Positions 44,361 to 52,496 of a stretch of 64,000 nt of DNA are shown here, piece by piece. Under the pieces are notes generated by a model that saw nothing but the letters and a program-made list of their open reading frames with translations, ran no database searches and had not been told where the DNA came from. Location of the stretch: contig NZ_QDAH01000001.1 of assembly GCF_003075415.1 (NCBI RefSeq), positions 186,001 to 250,000 of the forward strand. The letters are read 5' to 3'. The position numbers were made by a program, and so were the translations under genes. This stretch comes from Microvirga sp. KLBC 81. GTDB lineage: Bacteria; Pseudomonadota; Alphaproteobacteria; Rhizobiales; Beijerinckiaceae. How positions within the stretch are numbered: position 1 is the stretch's first letter; every line of letters begins with the position of its first letter.

Positions 44361-45038
44361 TTAAGCCCAGTCGCCGTCATCACCGGCATCGCCCCCGAAG
44401 TCGGAGAAGTCGTCGCGGTTCTGATCAGGATTTTCATAAAGAGAATCCGAGATGCCGGCCAAATCCGTATTGCCGCCCTGATCGTTGCCGAGATCCGCAA
44501 GAGCCGACTGTCCTGCCTCCGCAGGATTCTCATCACCCCCAAAGGCATGGGACAAAGCATTGGCGATCATCATGCCACCCGCGACGCCGGCAGCCGTTGA
44601 AAGTGCGGTCTGCAGGAAGCCGCCGCCACGCGACTGCATCATGCCGCCGCCCCAAGGACCCGGTGCCCCGTAGGGCGGCTGGTGCATCGGAGGCTGCTGC
44701 GGCGTGCCCCAGGGCGATGCGCGGCGAGCAGGCGGCGTGTTGTAGGCCGGACCCGGTGGGCGCGCTCCGCCACCGAAGATGCTGGAGAGGAAGCCGCCCT
44801 GCTGCGGCTGGCGGCTCGCGTGCTCCAGGTCGGCACGCAAATGGTCATTCTCTTCCTGGAGCCTTGCCAGCGCCTGCTCCTGCACGAAAATCGCCTGCGC
44901 CATGGCGTAGGGCGCATAGGGCTGCTGGCGCAGCTTTTCGGCAATGAAGCGCTCGGCCTCCGGATCGCGGGGCTGGTTCGCCACCTGTTCGAGCCGTCGG
45001 AAGATATCGGCAATGACCTCGCGTTCCTGATCGTTCAT
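44361..45038 (-). CDS. DUF2076 domain protein
   Basis: A 225-residue protein. The N-terminal ~80 residues are helical (MNDQEREVIADIFRRLEQVANQPRDPEAERFI ... AMAQAIFVQEQALARLQEENDHL), the DUF2076 core with a short coiled coil. A Gly/Pro/Gln-rich linker follows, then a hydrophobic stretch (FLQTALSTAAGVAGGMMIANALSHAFGG) and an Asp/Asn-rich acidic tail. The function is unknown; relatives are described as periplasmic ligand-binding-like, but I see no signal peptide. Confidence 0.85.
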   Translation of the reverse strand: MNDQEREVIADIFRRLEQVANQPRDPEAERFIAEKLRQQPYAPYAMAQAIFVQEQALARLQEENDHLRADLEHASRQPQQGGFLSSIFGGGARPPGPAYNTPPARRASPWGTPQQPPMHQPPYGAPGPWGGGMMQSRGGGFLQTALSTAAGVAGGMMIANALSHAFGGDENPAEAGQSALADLGNDQGGNTDLAGISDSLYENPDQNRDDFSDFGGDAGDDGDWA

Positions 45039-45098
45039 GGCAAACCTCCTTCGCGCGTGGACCGTTGATCCCTCATGTAAGCGCGGCTTCGTGTTTTG

Positions 45099-45683
45099 TT
45101 AGAGGCGGACAAGGCCGAGCTTGCGCATATTCCGCAAGGCCTCAGGCGCGATGCCCTCCAGCTCGGCCACGTCGCGCCATTCAGCACCATGAACCTCCGA
45201 CAGATCGGGACGCACCGCCCCCTCCTCCGCCCTCACGATGTAGCGGATGTCGTGGTGCCAATGCTCAGGCTCGCTCTTCCGAGGCCGGGCCGGAATGAGG
45301 TGGCTGTTGATATCGATGGGGATGCCGGAGGCCCGATGCCACGGATCGATGGCGAGCCCCTCCACGCCCGTTTCCTCGAAGGCCTCGCGCAAGGCGGAAG
45401 CCTCGAGCCGCTCAGGTGCCTCGTAATGCCCGCCCGGCTGCAGCCACCGTGCGAGGGAGCGGTGATGGATCAGCAGGATGCGCCGGCCCGCTTCGTCGAG
45501 AATGAAGGCCGACGTGGTGACGTGTCCGGGAAACGTTGAGCGGGAATGAATGTCGTCCCCGCTCTCAATCTGCTGTCGGAGCACCGTATGTCTGCCCCTC
45601 ACGACGCCGAACGCGCGATCATGCGCATCGAGCAGATGCGCGATCTGCGCACGAAAGGCTGCCGGATTGAAAGCGTCGCTCAT
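45099..45683 (-). CDS. Nudix hydrolase
   Basis: A 194-residue enzyme starting MSDAFNPAAFRAQIAHLLD. The Nudix box fits GX5EX7REUXEEXGU: GGHYEAPERLEASALREAFEETGVEGL. Upstream text TSAFILDEAGRRILLIHHRSLARWLQPGG is typical of the fold. The family cleaves nucleoside diphosphates linked to another group; the substrate is unknown. Its start overlaps the SDR gene stop by four bases (ATGA), so the two are translated together. The frame extends upstream as a shadow of that gene. Confidence 0.92.
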   Translation of the reverse strand: MSDAFNPAAFRAQIAHLLDAHDRAFGVVRGRHTVLRQQIESGDDIHSRSTFPGHVTTSAFILDEAGRRILLIHHRSLARWLQPGGHYEAPERLEASALREAFEETGVEGLAIDPWHRASGIPIDINSHLIPARPRKSEPEHWHHDIRYIVRAEEGAVRPDLSEVHGAEWRDVAELEGIAPEALRNMRKLGLVRL

Positions 45684-46531
45684 TTTTGATCCATCACCTT
45701 CGCGAACGCATCCTTGTAATCGGGATGCCAGCGGGAGAGCGCGGGGCGGTTCTCGATGATGTCCTCCGCAGCCCAGCGGATGCGCTTCTCGTCCATCGCG
45801 CGGGTCGTCTCGTTGTCCGGACAGAGCACATAGAAGTCGCCGCGCTCCAAAGCCGGCAGGAGAAAGTCTATGACCTGTTCCGGCGCCCAGGCACCGGCGG
45901 GCTTTTCGGTCACGCCACGCGCCCGCGTGAAGCCCGTGAAGACGAAGCCGGGAATGAGAAGATGCGCGGTCACCTTGCATTCCGGCTTGCTGCGCAGCTC
46001 ATGGGCCAGCGCCTCCGTCACCACCTTCACGCCGGCCTTGGACACGTTATAGGCCGTGTCGCCGGGAGGCGTGGTGATGCCCTGCTTCGAGCCCGTGTTG
46101 ATGATGGCGCAGGGCGTACCCTGTTCGACCATGGCGGGCGCGAAGACCTGCACGCCGTTGATGACGCCCCACAGATTGGTTTGAAGAATGGCCTGCCAGC
46201 GCTGAGGATCGCCGAAGAGCTGACCGCCGCCTTCGGTGCCCGCGTTGTTCATCAGCACGGCCACTTCGCCGAAGGCTGCCCAAACCTTCTCCTTCAGCTG
46301 CTCGACATCCTCACGGCGGCTGACGTCAGTGGGAACGGCGATCACGTTCTCGGCGCCGTTGATGCCTGCCACCTCATCCGCTGCGTGCTGGAGAGCATCG
46401 CCCGGCAGATCCGCAAGGCAGACCTTCAGCCCGAGTTCCGCAAAGCGCTTTGCCGCCGCGAGCCCGATGCCACTCGCAGCTCCAGTGATGACGGCCACGC
46501 GGTTGGGAGCGATTGCAGGATGATGAGCCAT
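45680..46531 (-). CDS. Short-chain dehydrogenase/reductase (SDR)
   Basis: A 283-residue NAD(P)-dependent oxidoreductase from MAHHPAIAPNRVAVITGAAS. The cofactor motif TGAASGIG is at residues 16-23, then NNAG (MNNAGTEGGG), the catalytic Ser in INTGSKQG and YNVSK. The C-terminal region (GFVFTGFTRARG) suits the substrate loop. The substrate is not known. It is translationally coupled to the Nudix gene. The frame upstream of the chosen start is open but not family-like. Confidence 0.92.
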   Translation of the reverse strand: MAHHPAIAPNRVAVITGAASGIGLAAAKRFAELGLKVCLADLPGDALQHAADEVAGINGAENVIAVPTDVSRREDVEQLKEKVWAAFGEVAVLMNNAGTEGGGQLFGDPQRWQAILQTNLWGVINGVQVFAPAMVEQGTPCAIINTGSKQGITTPPGDTAYNVSKAGVKVVTEALAHELRSKPECKVTAHLLIPGFVFTGFTRARGVTEKPAGAWAPEQVIDFLLPALERGDFYVLCPDNETTRAMDEKRIRWAAEDIIENRPALSRWHPDYKDAFAKVMDQK

Positions 46532-46696
46532 CGTTGATGTCCTTTGCCAATGAGGTTCGGCCAATGTTCGCGCAGTAGTGCTGCCAATGCCAAAGCTTGG
46601 CAAGCGGCGGCTCTGCCTCTCTCGGCAAGAGCCTGCCTGCCGCACAAGTGGCGCTGCGCGATGCGCTGCCAAGGGCAGGTTCGATATTGTGAGCCA

Positions 46697-46725
46697 TTGA
46701 CGCATCAGAACAGGGCCGGTAGAAA
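46697..46725 (+). promoter_or_regulatory. Candidate tyrS leader promoter
   Basis: TTGACG (46697-46702), 17 bases, TAGAAA (46720-46725). Transcription would start near 46732-46733, at the A of the second ATG of the leader ORF, which would make the leader peptide leaderless. Confidence 0.45.
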
Positions 46726-46726
46726 C

Positions 46727-46783
46727 ATGCCCATGATCACAGGCCGCACCATCTTCGTCAGCTATTATACGCCGTCCCCATAG
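46727..46783 (+). CDS. Candidate tyrS leader peptide (Tyr-Tyr)
   Basis: An 18-codon ORF, MPMITGRTIFVSYYTPSP, with tandem Tyr codons TAT TAT at 46763-46768 and a stop at 46781-46783. It could also start at the second ATG (46733), which coincides with the predicted transcription start. Two to three stem segments and an intrinsic terminator follow before tyrS. The arrangement is that of ribosome-mediated attenuation, where shortage of Tyr-tRNA stalls the ribosome at the tandem codons. This is inference from layout; I know no described example for tyrS in this group. Confidence 0.6.
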   Translation: MPMITGRTIFVSYYTPSP

Positions 46784-46789
46784 GGCGGC
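46771..46789 (+). promoter_or_regulatory. tyrS leader hairpin 1:2
   Basis: GCCGTCC (46771-46777) pairs with GGGCGGC (46783-46789), including one G-U pair, around a five-base loop. Segment 2 (GGCGGC, 46784-46789) can instead pair with GCCGCC at 46818-46823. Confidence 0.55.
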
Positions 46790-46817
46790 TGCGTTTGGTT
46801 GCGACCTCACGATCCAT

Positions 46818-46847
46818 GCCGCCGCATTCCGGCGGCGTTTTCATTTT
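46818..46847 (+). terminator. Intrinsic terminator in the tyrS leader (attenuator)
   Basis: GCCGCCG, loop CATTC, CGGCGGC, then GTTTTCATTTT. It is placed 51 bp before the tyrS start and in the same direction, so without relief it would end transcription before the gene. Confidence 0.75.
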
Positions 46848-46897
46848 GGGATCGGTCTCCGGTCTGCGGCTTCCCGAAAAAGCCCAGGAGACCCCCA

Positions 46898-48148
46898 ATG
46901 ACACAACCTCAATCTCTCTTTCTGAAGACGCTCGCGGAGCGCGGCTTCGTTCATCAATGCACCGATCTCGCAGCGCTGGATGCGGCGCTCCGTGCAGGAC
47001 CCATCGCGGCCTATGTCGGCTTCGACGCGACGGCGGACAGCCTCCATGTGGGCAGCCTTGTGCAGATCATGGTGCTGCGATGGCTGCAAAAGTCAGGCCA
47101 CAAGCCAATCATCCTGATGGGCGGAGGCACGACGCAGCTCGGCGATCCGAGCTTCCGCGACAGCAGTCGCCCCCTGCTTGATCACGCGCAGATCGCGCAT
47201 AACAGCGCCGGGATCAGGAAGGTGTTCTCGCAATACCTCACCTTCGGCGACGGACCGACGGATGCCGTGATGGTGGACAATGCGGATTGGCTCGATCCGC
47301 TGCGCTACCTGCCGTTCCTGCGCGATTTCGGCACGCATTTCACCATCAACCGCATGCTGACGTTCGACAGCGTGCGCCAGCGGCTCGAGCGCGAGCAGCC
47401 CCTGACGCTTCTCGAATTCAACTACATGGTGCTTCAGGCGTTCGACTTCCTTGAGCTCTCACGCCGTCATTCTTGCGTGCTGCAGATGGGCGGGTCGGAT
47501 CAGTGGGGCAACATCGTCAACGGCATCGAGTTGGCGCGGCGGATCGACCAGCGGCAGCTCTTCGGCCTGACGACCCCGCTCCTGACGACCTCGTCAGGAA
47601 CCAAGATGGGCAAATCGGCGGGAGGTGCGGTCTGGCTCAACGATGAGCGTCTGAGCCCCTACGAGTTCTGGCAGTTCTGGCGCAACACGGAGGACGACGA
47701 TGTCGCGCGGTTCCTTCGCCTGTTCACTGAACTGCCGCTCGACGAGGTTCAGCGCCTGGGCAAATTGCAGGGATCGGAGATCAACGAGGCGAAGCGGATT
47801 CTCGCCACGCAAGTGACGCGCCTCGCTCATGGCGAGGAGGCTGCACGCGAAGCCGCAGATACGGCCCATCGCACGTTCGCTGAAGGAGCATCGCCTGAAG
47901 GATTGCCCAGCATCGAGGTTCCGGCTGCGGAGCTCGATCTCGGCATTCCCGTGGCAGCTCTTCTGCAACAGACTGGTCTCGCCTCATCGCGCAGCGAAGG
48001 ACGTCGCCTGATCAGGGGTGGCGGAGCCAAGCTGAATGGAGAACCCGTCAGCGACGAGAATACAGCGGCAACGACGTCCAACCTGCGCGACGGCGTCCTC
48101 ATGCTCACGGCAGGACGCAAGCGCCATGCCCTGGTGAAGGCGATCTGA
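46898..48148 (+). CDS. tyrS: Tyrosine--tRNA ligase
   Basis: A class I synthetase of 416 residues that charges tRNA-Tyr. The start ATG ([20 protein letters not shown]) follows CAGGAG. The HIGH-type motif is SLHVGSLVQ, the tyrosine pocket includes [10 protein letters not shown] and [18 protein letters not shown], and the KMSKS loop is KMGKS. An S4 RNA-binding domain ends the protein ([23 protein letters not shown]). The frame runs upstream of the start but not as protein. It is preceded by a leader with a Tyr-Tyr ORF and a terminator. Confidence 0.97.
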   Translation: MTQPQSLFLKTLAERGFVHQCTDLAALDAALRAGPIAAYVGFDATADSLHVGSLVQIMVLRWLQKSGHKPIILMGGGTTQLGDPSFRDSSRPLLDHAQIAHNSAGIRKVFSQYLTFGDGPTDAVMVDNADWLDPLRYLPFLRDFGTHFTINRMLTFDSVRQRLEREQPLTLLEFNYMVLQAFDFLELSRRHSCVLQMGGSDQWGNIVNGIELARRIDQRQLFGLTTPLLTTSSGTKMGKSAGGAVWLNDERLSPYEFWQFWRNTEDDDVARFLRLFTELPLDEVQRLGKLQGSEINEAKRILATQVTRLAHGEEAAREAADTAHRTFAEGASPEGLPSIEVPAAELDLGIPVAALLQQTGLASSRSEGRRLIRGGGAKLNGEPVSDENTAATTSNLRDGVLMLTAGRKRHALVKAI

Positions 48149-48178
48149 CGGCGGTGTCCCGACTCTATGCCCGAAAGC

Positions 48179-48208
48179 AAAAGCCCCGCGTCGGCGGGGC
48201 TTTTTTGT
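48179..48208. terminator. Bidirectional terminator (tyrS / coiled-coil gene)
   Basis: GCCCCGC, short loop GTCG, GCGGGGC, with T6 on the plus side and AAAA before it, serving both convergent genes. Confidence 0.9.
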
Positions 48209-48209
48209 C

Positions 48210-49727
48210 TTATTCGGCATCCGTGGATTTCAGCGGATGGACATTCGTTTCGACCTCGTCCTCGTCGAGGAGGCCGGCATCGTCCTCCTGCGCGTCGAGA
48301 CGGGTCTTCTTGCGCAGCGCGATGTACTTCTTCTGGATCTTGATGCGGCTTTCGCGGGCAATCTCGAGGGCGCCCTGGACGAGCGAACGCTCGGCCTTCT
48401 CGTTCTGCAGCTCTTCCGTGAGGCGGCGATTGGCGGCCTCCAGCGTGCTGCGCTCCTGCTCGAAACGCTTGGTGAGCTGGTCGATGCGCTCGGTGAGGCT
48501 CGCGAGCTTGTTGTCGGAGCTCTCGATCTGGAAGTCCTTGGCGGCGATGGCCTTGTTGAGCATCTCCACGCGCTCCTGCAGCTCGATGCGTGAGCGCTGG
48601 AGCTCGTTGACCATGGCCACCTGACGCTCGACCTCCTGCTGGGTCGCTTCGAGACGGCGGTCGAGGGTATTCTTCTCGATGGTGGTTTCCTTGAGGCTGC
48701 GCTCGACGCCACGCAGCGCCTCGTTCTTGTCGCGCAGCTGGTCGCGGGTGTGCGACAGGATCTTGTCGGTCGCGGCAAGGCGCGAGTTGAGGCCCTCGAT
48801 CTTCATGTCGAGCGCCGAGAGATCCGTCTGGTGCGAGGAGCGCTCGGAATCGAGCTGCGTCTCGAGGCGCTGGCGCAGCACCTGCTCGGCCATGAGCTTG
48901 GTCTCGAGCTCGGACGCGCGCTGGCGGGTGCCCTCGAGCTGAGTCTCCAGCTCGCCGTAGCGGTTGGTGAGGCTGGAGAGGCGATAGTTCTGCTCTTCCG
49001 CCACCTTCTGCAGACGCTTCACCTCGTGATCGAGGAGGCCGTTGCGCTCGCGGATCTCGATGAGCTCGCGCTCGGCGCGGGCGACCGTCTGGTCGGCCTC
49101 CTGTGCCTCCAGGCGAAGGGCCTGGTTCTCTTCCGTGATGTTGCGGGCGCGCTCGGTCTCGATCGCCAGCTGGTTCTCGAGATCGGCGACCGTCGCCTCC
49201 TTGTCCTTTACATTGAGGCGAAGGTCCTCGATGAAGGATTCCTGCTCGCGGGTCTTCGACTCGGCCTTGCGCAGCTGGGACACCGTGGCGGACAGATCGT
49301 CCATGGTGCGGGCATGGACCGTGTTGAGATCGTGCAGCTCGCGGCGGAGCGCCGCCGTGGTCTCGGTCTCCTGCTTGAGCACGGCCTCCGTCTCCAGCAG
49401 GCGCGACTGGAGCTGGGGATAGCTGCGGATGAGGTCGTTCACCGGCTCGCTCAGGAGGGCGAAGTCCTCCTTCAGGCTGCGGATTTCCTCCAGCCGGTCG
49501 ATCATGTTGGCGAAGCGGACGCGGATCAGCTCGTTCTTCTGGCCCACGGAATCGAGCGCGCCGTTGGGACGGACGATGATGGGCTCTGCTTTGTCCTGGG
49601 GAACGACGGTCGTAGCGGCAGCCGCAGATGCCGCAACGTCACCCTGAGCGGGCAGAACGCTGACGACCTCTTCACCTGGCTTCTTGCCCCCGAAACGGTT
49701 TCTGAAAGACGTCCAACCCGAAGACAT
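48210..49727 (-). CDS. Long coiled-coil protein, crescentin-like layout
   Basis: A 505-residue protein from MSSGWTSFRNRFGGKK, preceded by AAGGGG. A basic N-terminus and low-complexity Ala/Val segment (residues ~1-60) precede an almost unbroken coiled coil from about 65 to 475, then a Lys/Arg patch (KIQKKYIALRKKTR) and an acidic tail. The coil begins DSVGQKNELIRVRFANMIDRLEEIRSLKEDFALLSEPVNDL. From memory this resembles the start of the rod of Caulobacter crescentin, an intermediate-filament-like protein that curves the cell. I cannot align it here. Other coiled-coil scaffold roles (cell pole, division) are possible. There is no signal peptide or membrane span. Confidence 0.75.
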   Translation of the reverse strand: MSSGWTSFRNRFGGKKPGEEVVSVLPAQGDVAASAAAATTVVPQDKAEPIIVRPNGALDSVGQKNELIRVRFANMIDRLEEIRSLKEDFALLSEPVNDLIRSYPQLQSRLLETEAVLKQETETTAALRRELHDLNTVHARTMDDLSATVSQLRKAESKTREQESFIEDLRLNVKDKEATVADLENQLAIETERARNITEENQALRLEAQEADQTVARAERELIEIRERNGLLDHEVKRLQKVAEEQNYRLSSLTNRYGELETQLEGTRQRASELETKLMAEQVLRQRLETQLDSERSSHQTDLSALDMKIEGLNSRLAATDKILSHTRDQLRDKNEALRGVERSLKETTIEKNTLDRRLEATQQEVERQVAMVNELQRSRIELQERVEMLNKAIAAKDFQIESSDNKLASLTERIDQLTKRFEQERSTLEAANRRLTEELQNEKAERSLVQGALEIARESRIKIQKKYIALRKKTRLDAQEDDAGLLDEDEVETNVHPLKSTDAE

Positions 49728-49828
49728 GGTGCCGCCCCTTTTGCGCCTATTTGTCACACTCGGGGCATCTTTAACCCAGAGTCAGGTCGGTTGAAAACAT
49801 AATTTCGTTGCTTTAGGCTGTGACATAG

Positions 49829-51184
49829 TTACCCGGCGGCAATGGTCAATGGCTGCGAGAGACGGCTTTGAAAGCCTGCCTTTTCAAGGGTTTCAGGCAT
49901 CGGTCCACCGATCGCCCAATCCAGAAGCTCGACCGTATGGACGATCGGGATCTCGGTCCCTTTTCCGATCTGGGTCATGCAGCCGATATTGCCGGTGGCG
50001 ATCAGGTCGGGCTTGGTGCGCTCGATATTGGCCACCTTCCGGGCCCTGAGTTGGGTGGCGATCTCTGGCTGGAGCAGGTTGTAGGTGCCGGCCGAGCCGC
50101 AGCAGATATGCCCTTCCGGAACGTCCTTCACCGTAAAGCCCGCCTTCTTCAGCAGGGTCTTGGGCTCGGTGCGGATGGCCTGCCCGTGCTGCATGGAGCA
50201 GGCGGAGTGATAGGCCACCACCAAGTCGGTTTCCCGCACGGGCTCCATCAGGTCGAGGGACATGACGTACTCGGTGATGTCCTTGGCGATGGCCGAAACC
50301 CGGGCCGCCTTCTCGGCATAGGCCGGGTCGTCCCGGAACATGAAGCCGTAATCCTTGATCGTCGTGCCGCAGCCGGAGGCGGTGATGACGATGGCATCCA
50401 GCCCCTCCCCATCCATCTCGGCAATCCAGGCGTCGATGTTGCGCTTGGCGAATTCGTGCCCCTGCTGGTCCCGGCCCATGTGGTGAACGAGCGCGCCGCA
50501 GCAGCCTTCCCCCTTCGGCTGGACCACATCGACGCCATGCCGGTTGAGCAGGCGAATGGCGGCCTCGTTGAAGCCGGGTTTCAGGACCGGCTGGGCGCAG
50601 CCGGAGAGAATCGCCACGCGGCCGCGACGCTCGCCTTCGGCCTTGAACGCGCCCGGCTGGCCGAAGGGTGAGCGGGCCGGCACACGGGCGGGCGCGAGCT
50701 CGATCATCGCCTGAAGCCGGTGGCCGAGAACCGGCAATGCGCCGATCAGCCCCTTGAAGGGCTTCGCCAGAAGCGCCGCGCCCATGGCGAGGCGGAAGCG
50801 GTTCGGATACGGCAGGATATTCGCCAAAGCCGAACGCAGGAGACGATCGTGCCACGGACGCCTGTAGGTCGCCTCGATATAGGCGCGGGCGTGATCGACG
50901 AGATGCATGTAATGCACGCCCGACGGACAGGTGGTCATACAGGACAGGCACGACAGGCAGCGGTCGATATGCTTCACCACCTCGGGCGAAGCAGGCTTGC
51001 CGCTCTCCAGCATGTCCTTGATCAGGTAGATGCGCCCGCGCGGTGAATCGAGCTCGTCGCCGAGGAGCAGGTAAGTCGGACAGGTCGCCGTGCAGAAGCC
51101 GCAATGGACGCAGGTGCGGAGAATCTTCTCCGAGGAGGCCATTGCTGGATCTTTAAGCTGATCGGGCGTGAAATTCGTTTGCAT
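49829..51184 (-). CDS. glcF: Glycolate oxidase iron-sulfur subunit
   Basis: Electron-transfer subunit of the GlcDEF glycolate dehydrogenase, 451 residues. Two 4Fe-4S sites: CVHCGFCTATCP (Cys25, 28, 31, 35) and CLSCLSCMTTCP (Cys77, 80, 83, 87). Two CCG domains follow (GEGCCGALVHHMG and HICCGSAGTYNLLQPEI), as in heterodisulfide-reductase-type subunits. It passes electrons from the flavin subunits towards quinone at the inner membrane. A possible 37-residue ORF fills the gap to glcE. Confidence 0.95.
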   Translation of the reverse strand: MQTNFTPDQLKDPAMASSEKILRTCVHCGFCTATCPTYLLLGDELDSPRGRIYLIKDMLESGKPASPEVVKHIDRCLSCLSCMTTCPSGVHYMHLVDHARAYIEATYRRPWHDRLLRSALANILPYPNRFRLAMGAALLAKPFKGLIGALPVLGHRLQAMIELAPARVPARSPFGQPGAFKAEGERRGRVAILSGCAQPVLKPGFNEAAIRLLNRHGVDVVQPKGEGCCGALVHHMGRDQQGHEFAKRNIDAWIAEMDGEGLDAIVITASGCGTTIKDYGFMFRDDPAYAEKAARVSAIAKDITEYVMSLDLMEPVRETDLVVAYHSACSMQHGQAIRTEPKTLLKKAGFTVKDVPEGHICCGSAGTYNLLQPEIATQLRARKVANIERTKPDLIATGNIGCMTQIGKGTEIPIVHTVELLDWAIGGPMPETLEKAGFQSRLSQPLTIAAG

Positions 51185-51193
51185 CGTTTTATC

Positions 51194-51307
51194 TCAGATC
51201 ACCGATTGCCACTGGTTGATGGCATCGATCGGATGGATCAGCATGATGATATTGAGGGCAGGATTGTCGTGGATCCAGTACCCGACGACCGCCTCCTTCA
51301 CGGTCAT
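51194..51307 (-). CDS. Possible small protein between glcE and glcF (37 aa)
   Basis: The ORF starts MTVKEAVVGYWIHDNPALNI and ends in HPIDAINQWQSVI. Its ATG begins one base after the glcE stop codon (TGAG ATG), and its stop lies nine bases before the glcF start, so it fits the operon exactly. There is no strong Shine-Dalgarno; reinitiation after glcE is possible. No family is recognised, and chance is possible at this length. Confidence 0.4.
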   Translation of the reverse strand: MTVKEAVVGYWIHDNPALNIIMLIHPIDAINQWQSVI

Positions 51308-51308
51308 C

Positions 51309-52496
51309 TCAGACACCCGCATACATCCGGCCCGGATTGAGAATTCCGGACGGATCGAAGGAGGCCTTGATGCCTTTTGTCAGCGTCATCAGCGCCTCGT
51401 TCTGCGGCTCGAACACGTCGACGGCCGAGCGGATTTCGGCCGGCGCGCGAACAAGCGTGGCATGACCGCCGAGTTCCTGAGTGGCCTCGCGCAGAACGGA
51501 AGCGCCTGCATCACCGGCGAGCGGCGTCGAAATCCAGATGAGGCCGCCACCCCAATCATAGAACCACTGCGCTTCGAGCGATTGCGCGATCCGCTTCGTG
51601 AACTCGGAACCCTTGGTCGGCGCCGTCGAGACGCGCCAGATCACGCGATCAGCACCATTGGTGAGGACTGTCGCATCGCGCACGGATTGCCACACGGCTT
51701 CCGCACCCCTGCCCTCCAGGACATCGGTGGATCCGCCGAAGCGCTTGAGCAGGCGGCGCAGCTCGCCGAAACGGTAATCGACCGAGACGGAGAAGCCTTC
51801 AAGCCGGATCAGCGTGCTCGCGCCCGGCCTGTCGCGCGCCGGAATGTGGGCGGCACCCGTCACGTCGTAAGGCGAACCGAGCGCCTGCGAGAGTGCCTCG
51901 ATGGCTTGAGCATCCTTGAGGCCGCGCAGCACGAGCGTCGTCATGCGCTCCTGTTTGGGGAGCACCTTGAAGGTCACTTCCGTGAGGAAGCCGAGAGTGC
52001 CCCACGAGCCGGCCATCAGCTTCACAAGGTCGAGGCCCGTGACATTCTTCATCACGCGTCCGCCGGACTTCACCACTTCGCCGCGCCCATTGACAAAGCG
52101 CACACCAATCAGACTGTCGCGCGCGGCACCCGCCATGATGCGGCGCGGGCCGGAGATGTTCATGGCCGCCACCGCCCCAATAGTCGGCTCCGCCTTCGTG
52201 CCAAGCAATGGGCGATAATCCATGGGCTCGAAGGGTAATTCCTGCCCCTTCTCGGCCAACGTGCGCACCACCTCGGACACGGGCGTTCCGCTGCGCGCCG
52301 AAATCACCATTTCCGCAGGCTCGTAGAGCGTGATGCCGGTCAGCGCCGCAGAAGAAATCGAGGCGTCCGTCTGGTTGGGACGCCCCATCTCGGCCTTGGT
52401 GCTCTGACCCGAGACGCTGAGCAGGATGCCTTTCTCGGAGGCATCACGGATGATGGCAGAGGCGTCCTGCTCGTCGCGGGGAAGATGACTGGTCAC
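51309..52496 (-). CDS. glcE: Glycolate oxidase FAD-binding subunit
   Basis: A 395-residue FAD-binding (PCMH-fold) subunit that pairs with GlcD. The FAD domain includes KAEMGRPNQTDASISSAAL, VVRTLAEKGQELPFEPMD, PTIGAVAAMNISGPRRIMAGAARDSLIGVRFVNGRGEVVKSGGRVMKNVTGLDL, and the C-terminus is FDPSGILNPGRMYAGV. The start overlaps the glcD stop by four bases. Without GlcE, E. coli glycolate dehydrogenase is inactive. Confidence 0.94.
   Translation of the reverse strand: MTSHLPRDEQDASAIIRDASEKGILLSVSGQSTKAEMGRPNQTDASISSAALTGITLYEPAEMVISARSGTPVSEVVRTLAEKGQELPFEPMDYRPLLGTKAEPTIGAVAAMNISGPRRIMAGAARDSLIGVRFVNGRGEVVKSGGRVMKNVTGLDLVKLMAGSWGTLGFLTEVTFKVLPKQERMTTLVLRGLKDAQAIEALSQALGSPYDVTGAAHIPARDRPGASTLIRLEGFSVSVDYRFGELRRLLKRFGGSTDVLEGRGAEAVWQSVRDATVLTNGADRVIWRVSTAPTKGSEFTKRIAQSLEAQWFYDWGGGLIWISTPLAGDAGASVLREATQELGGHATLVRAPAEIRSAVDVFEPQNEALMTLTKGIKASFDPSGILNPGRMYAGV

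Larger units (their letters stand above)
46532..46897. other. SDR-tyrS divergent intergenic region with tyrS leader
   Basis: 366 bp. The half next to tyrS (46697-46847) holds a promoter-like pair, a Tyr-codon leader ORF and a terminator, listed separately. The half near the SDR gene must hold that gene's promoter, which I cannot point to. Confidence 0.6.

Noticed and set aside
47603..47617. KMGKS instead of KMSKS in TyrS as a defect
   Set aside because: Gly at this position occurs in functional bacterial TyrS proteins and the rest of the active site is intact.
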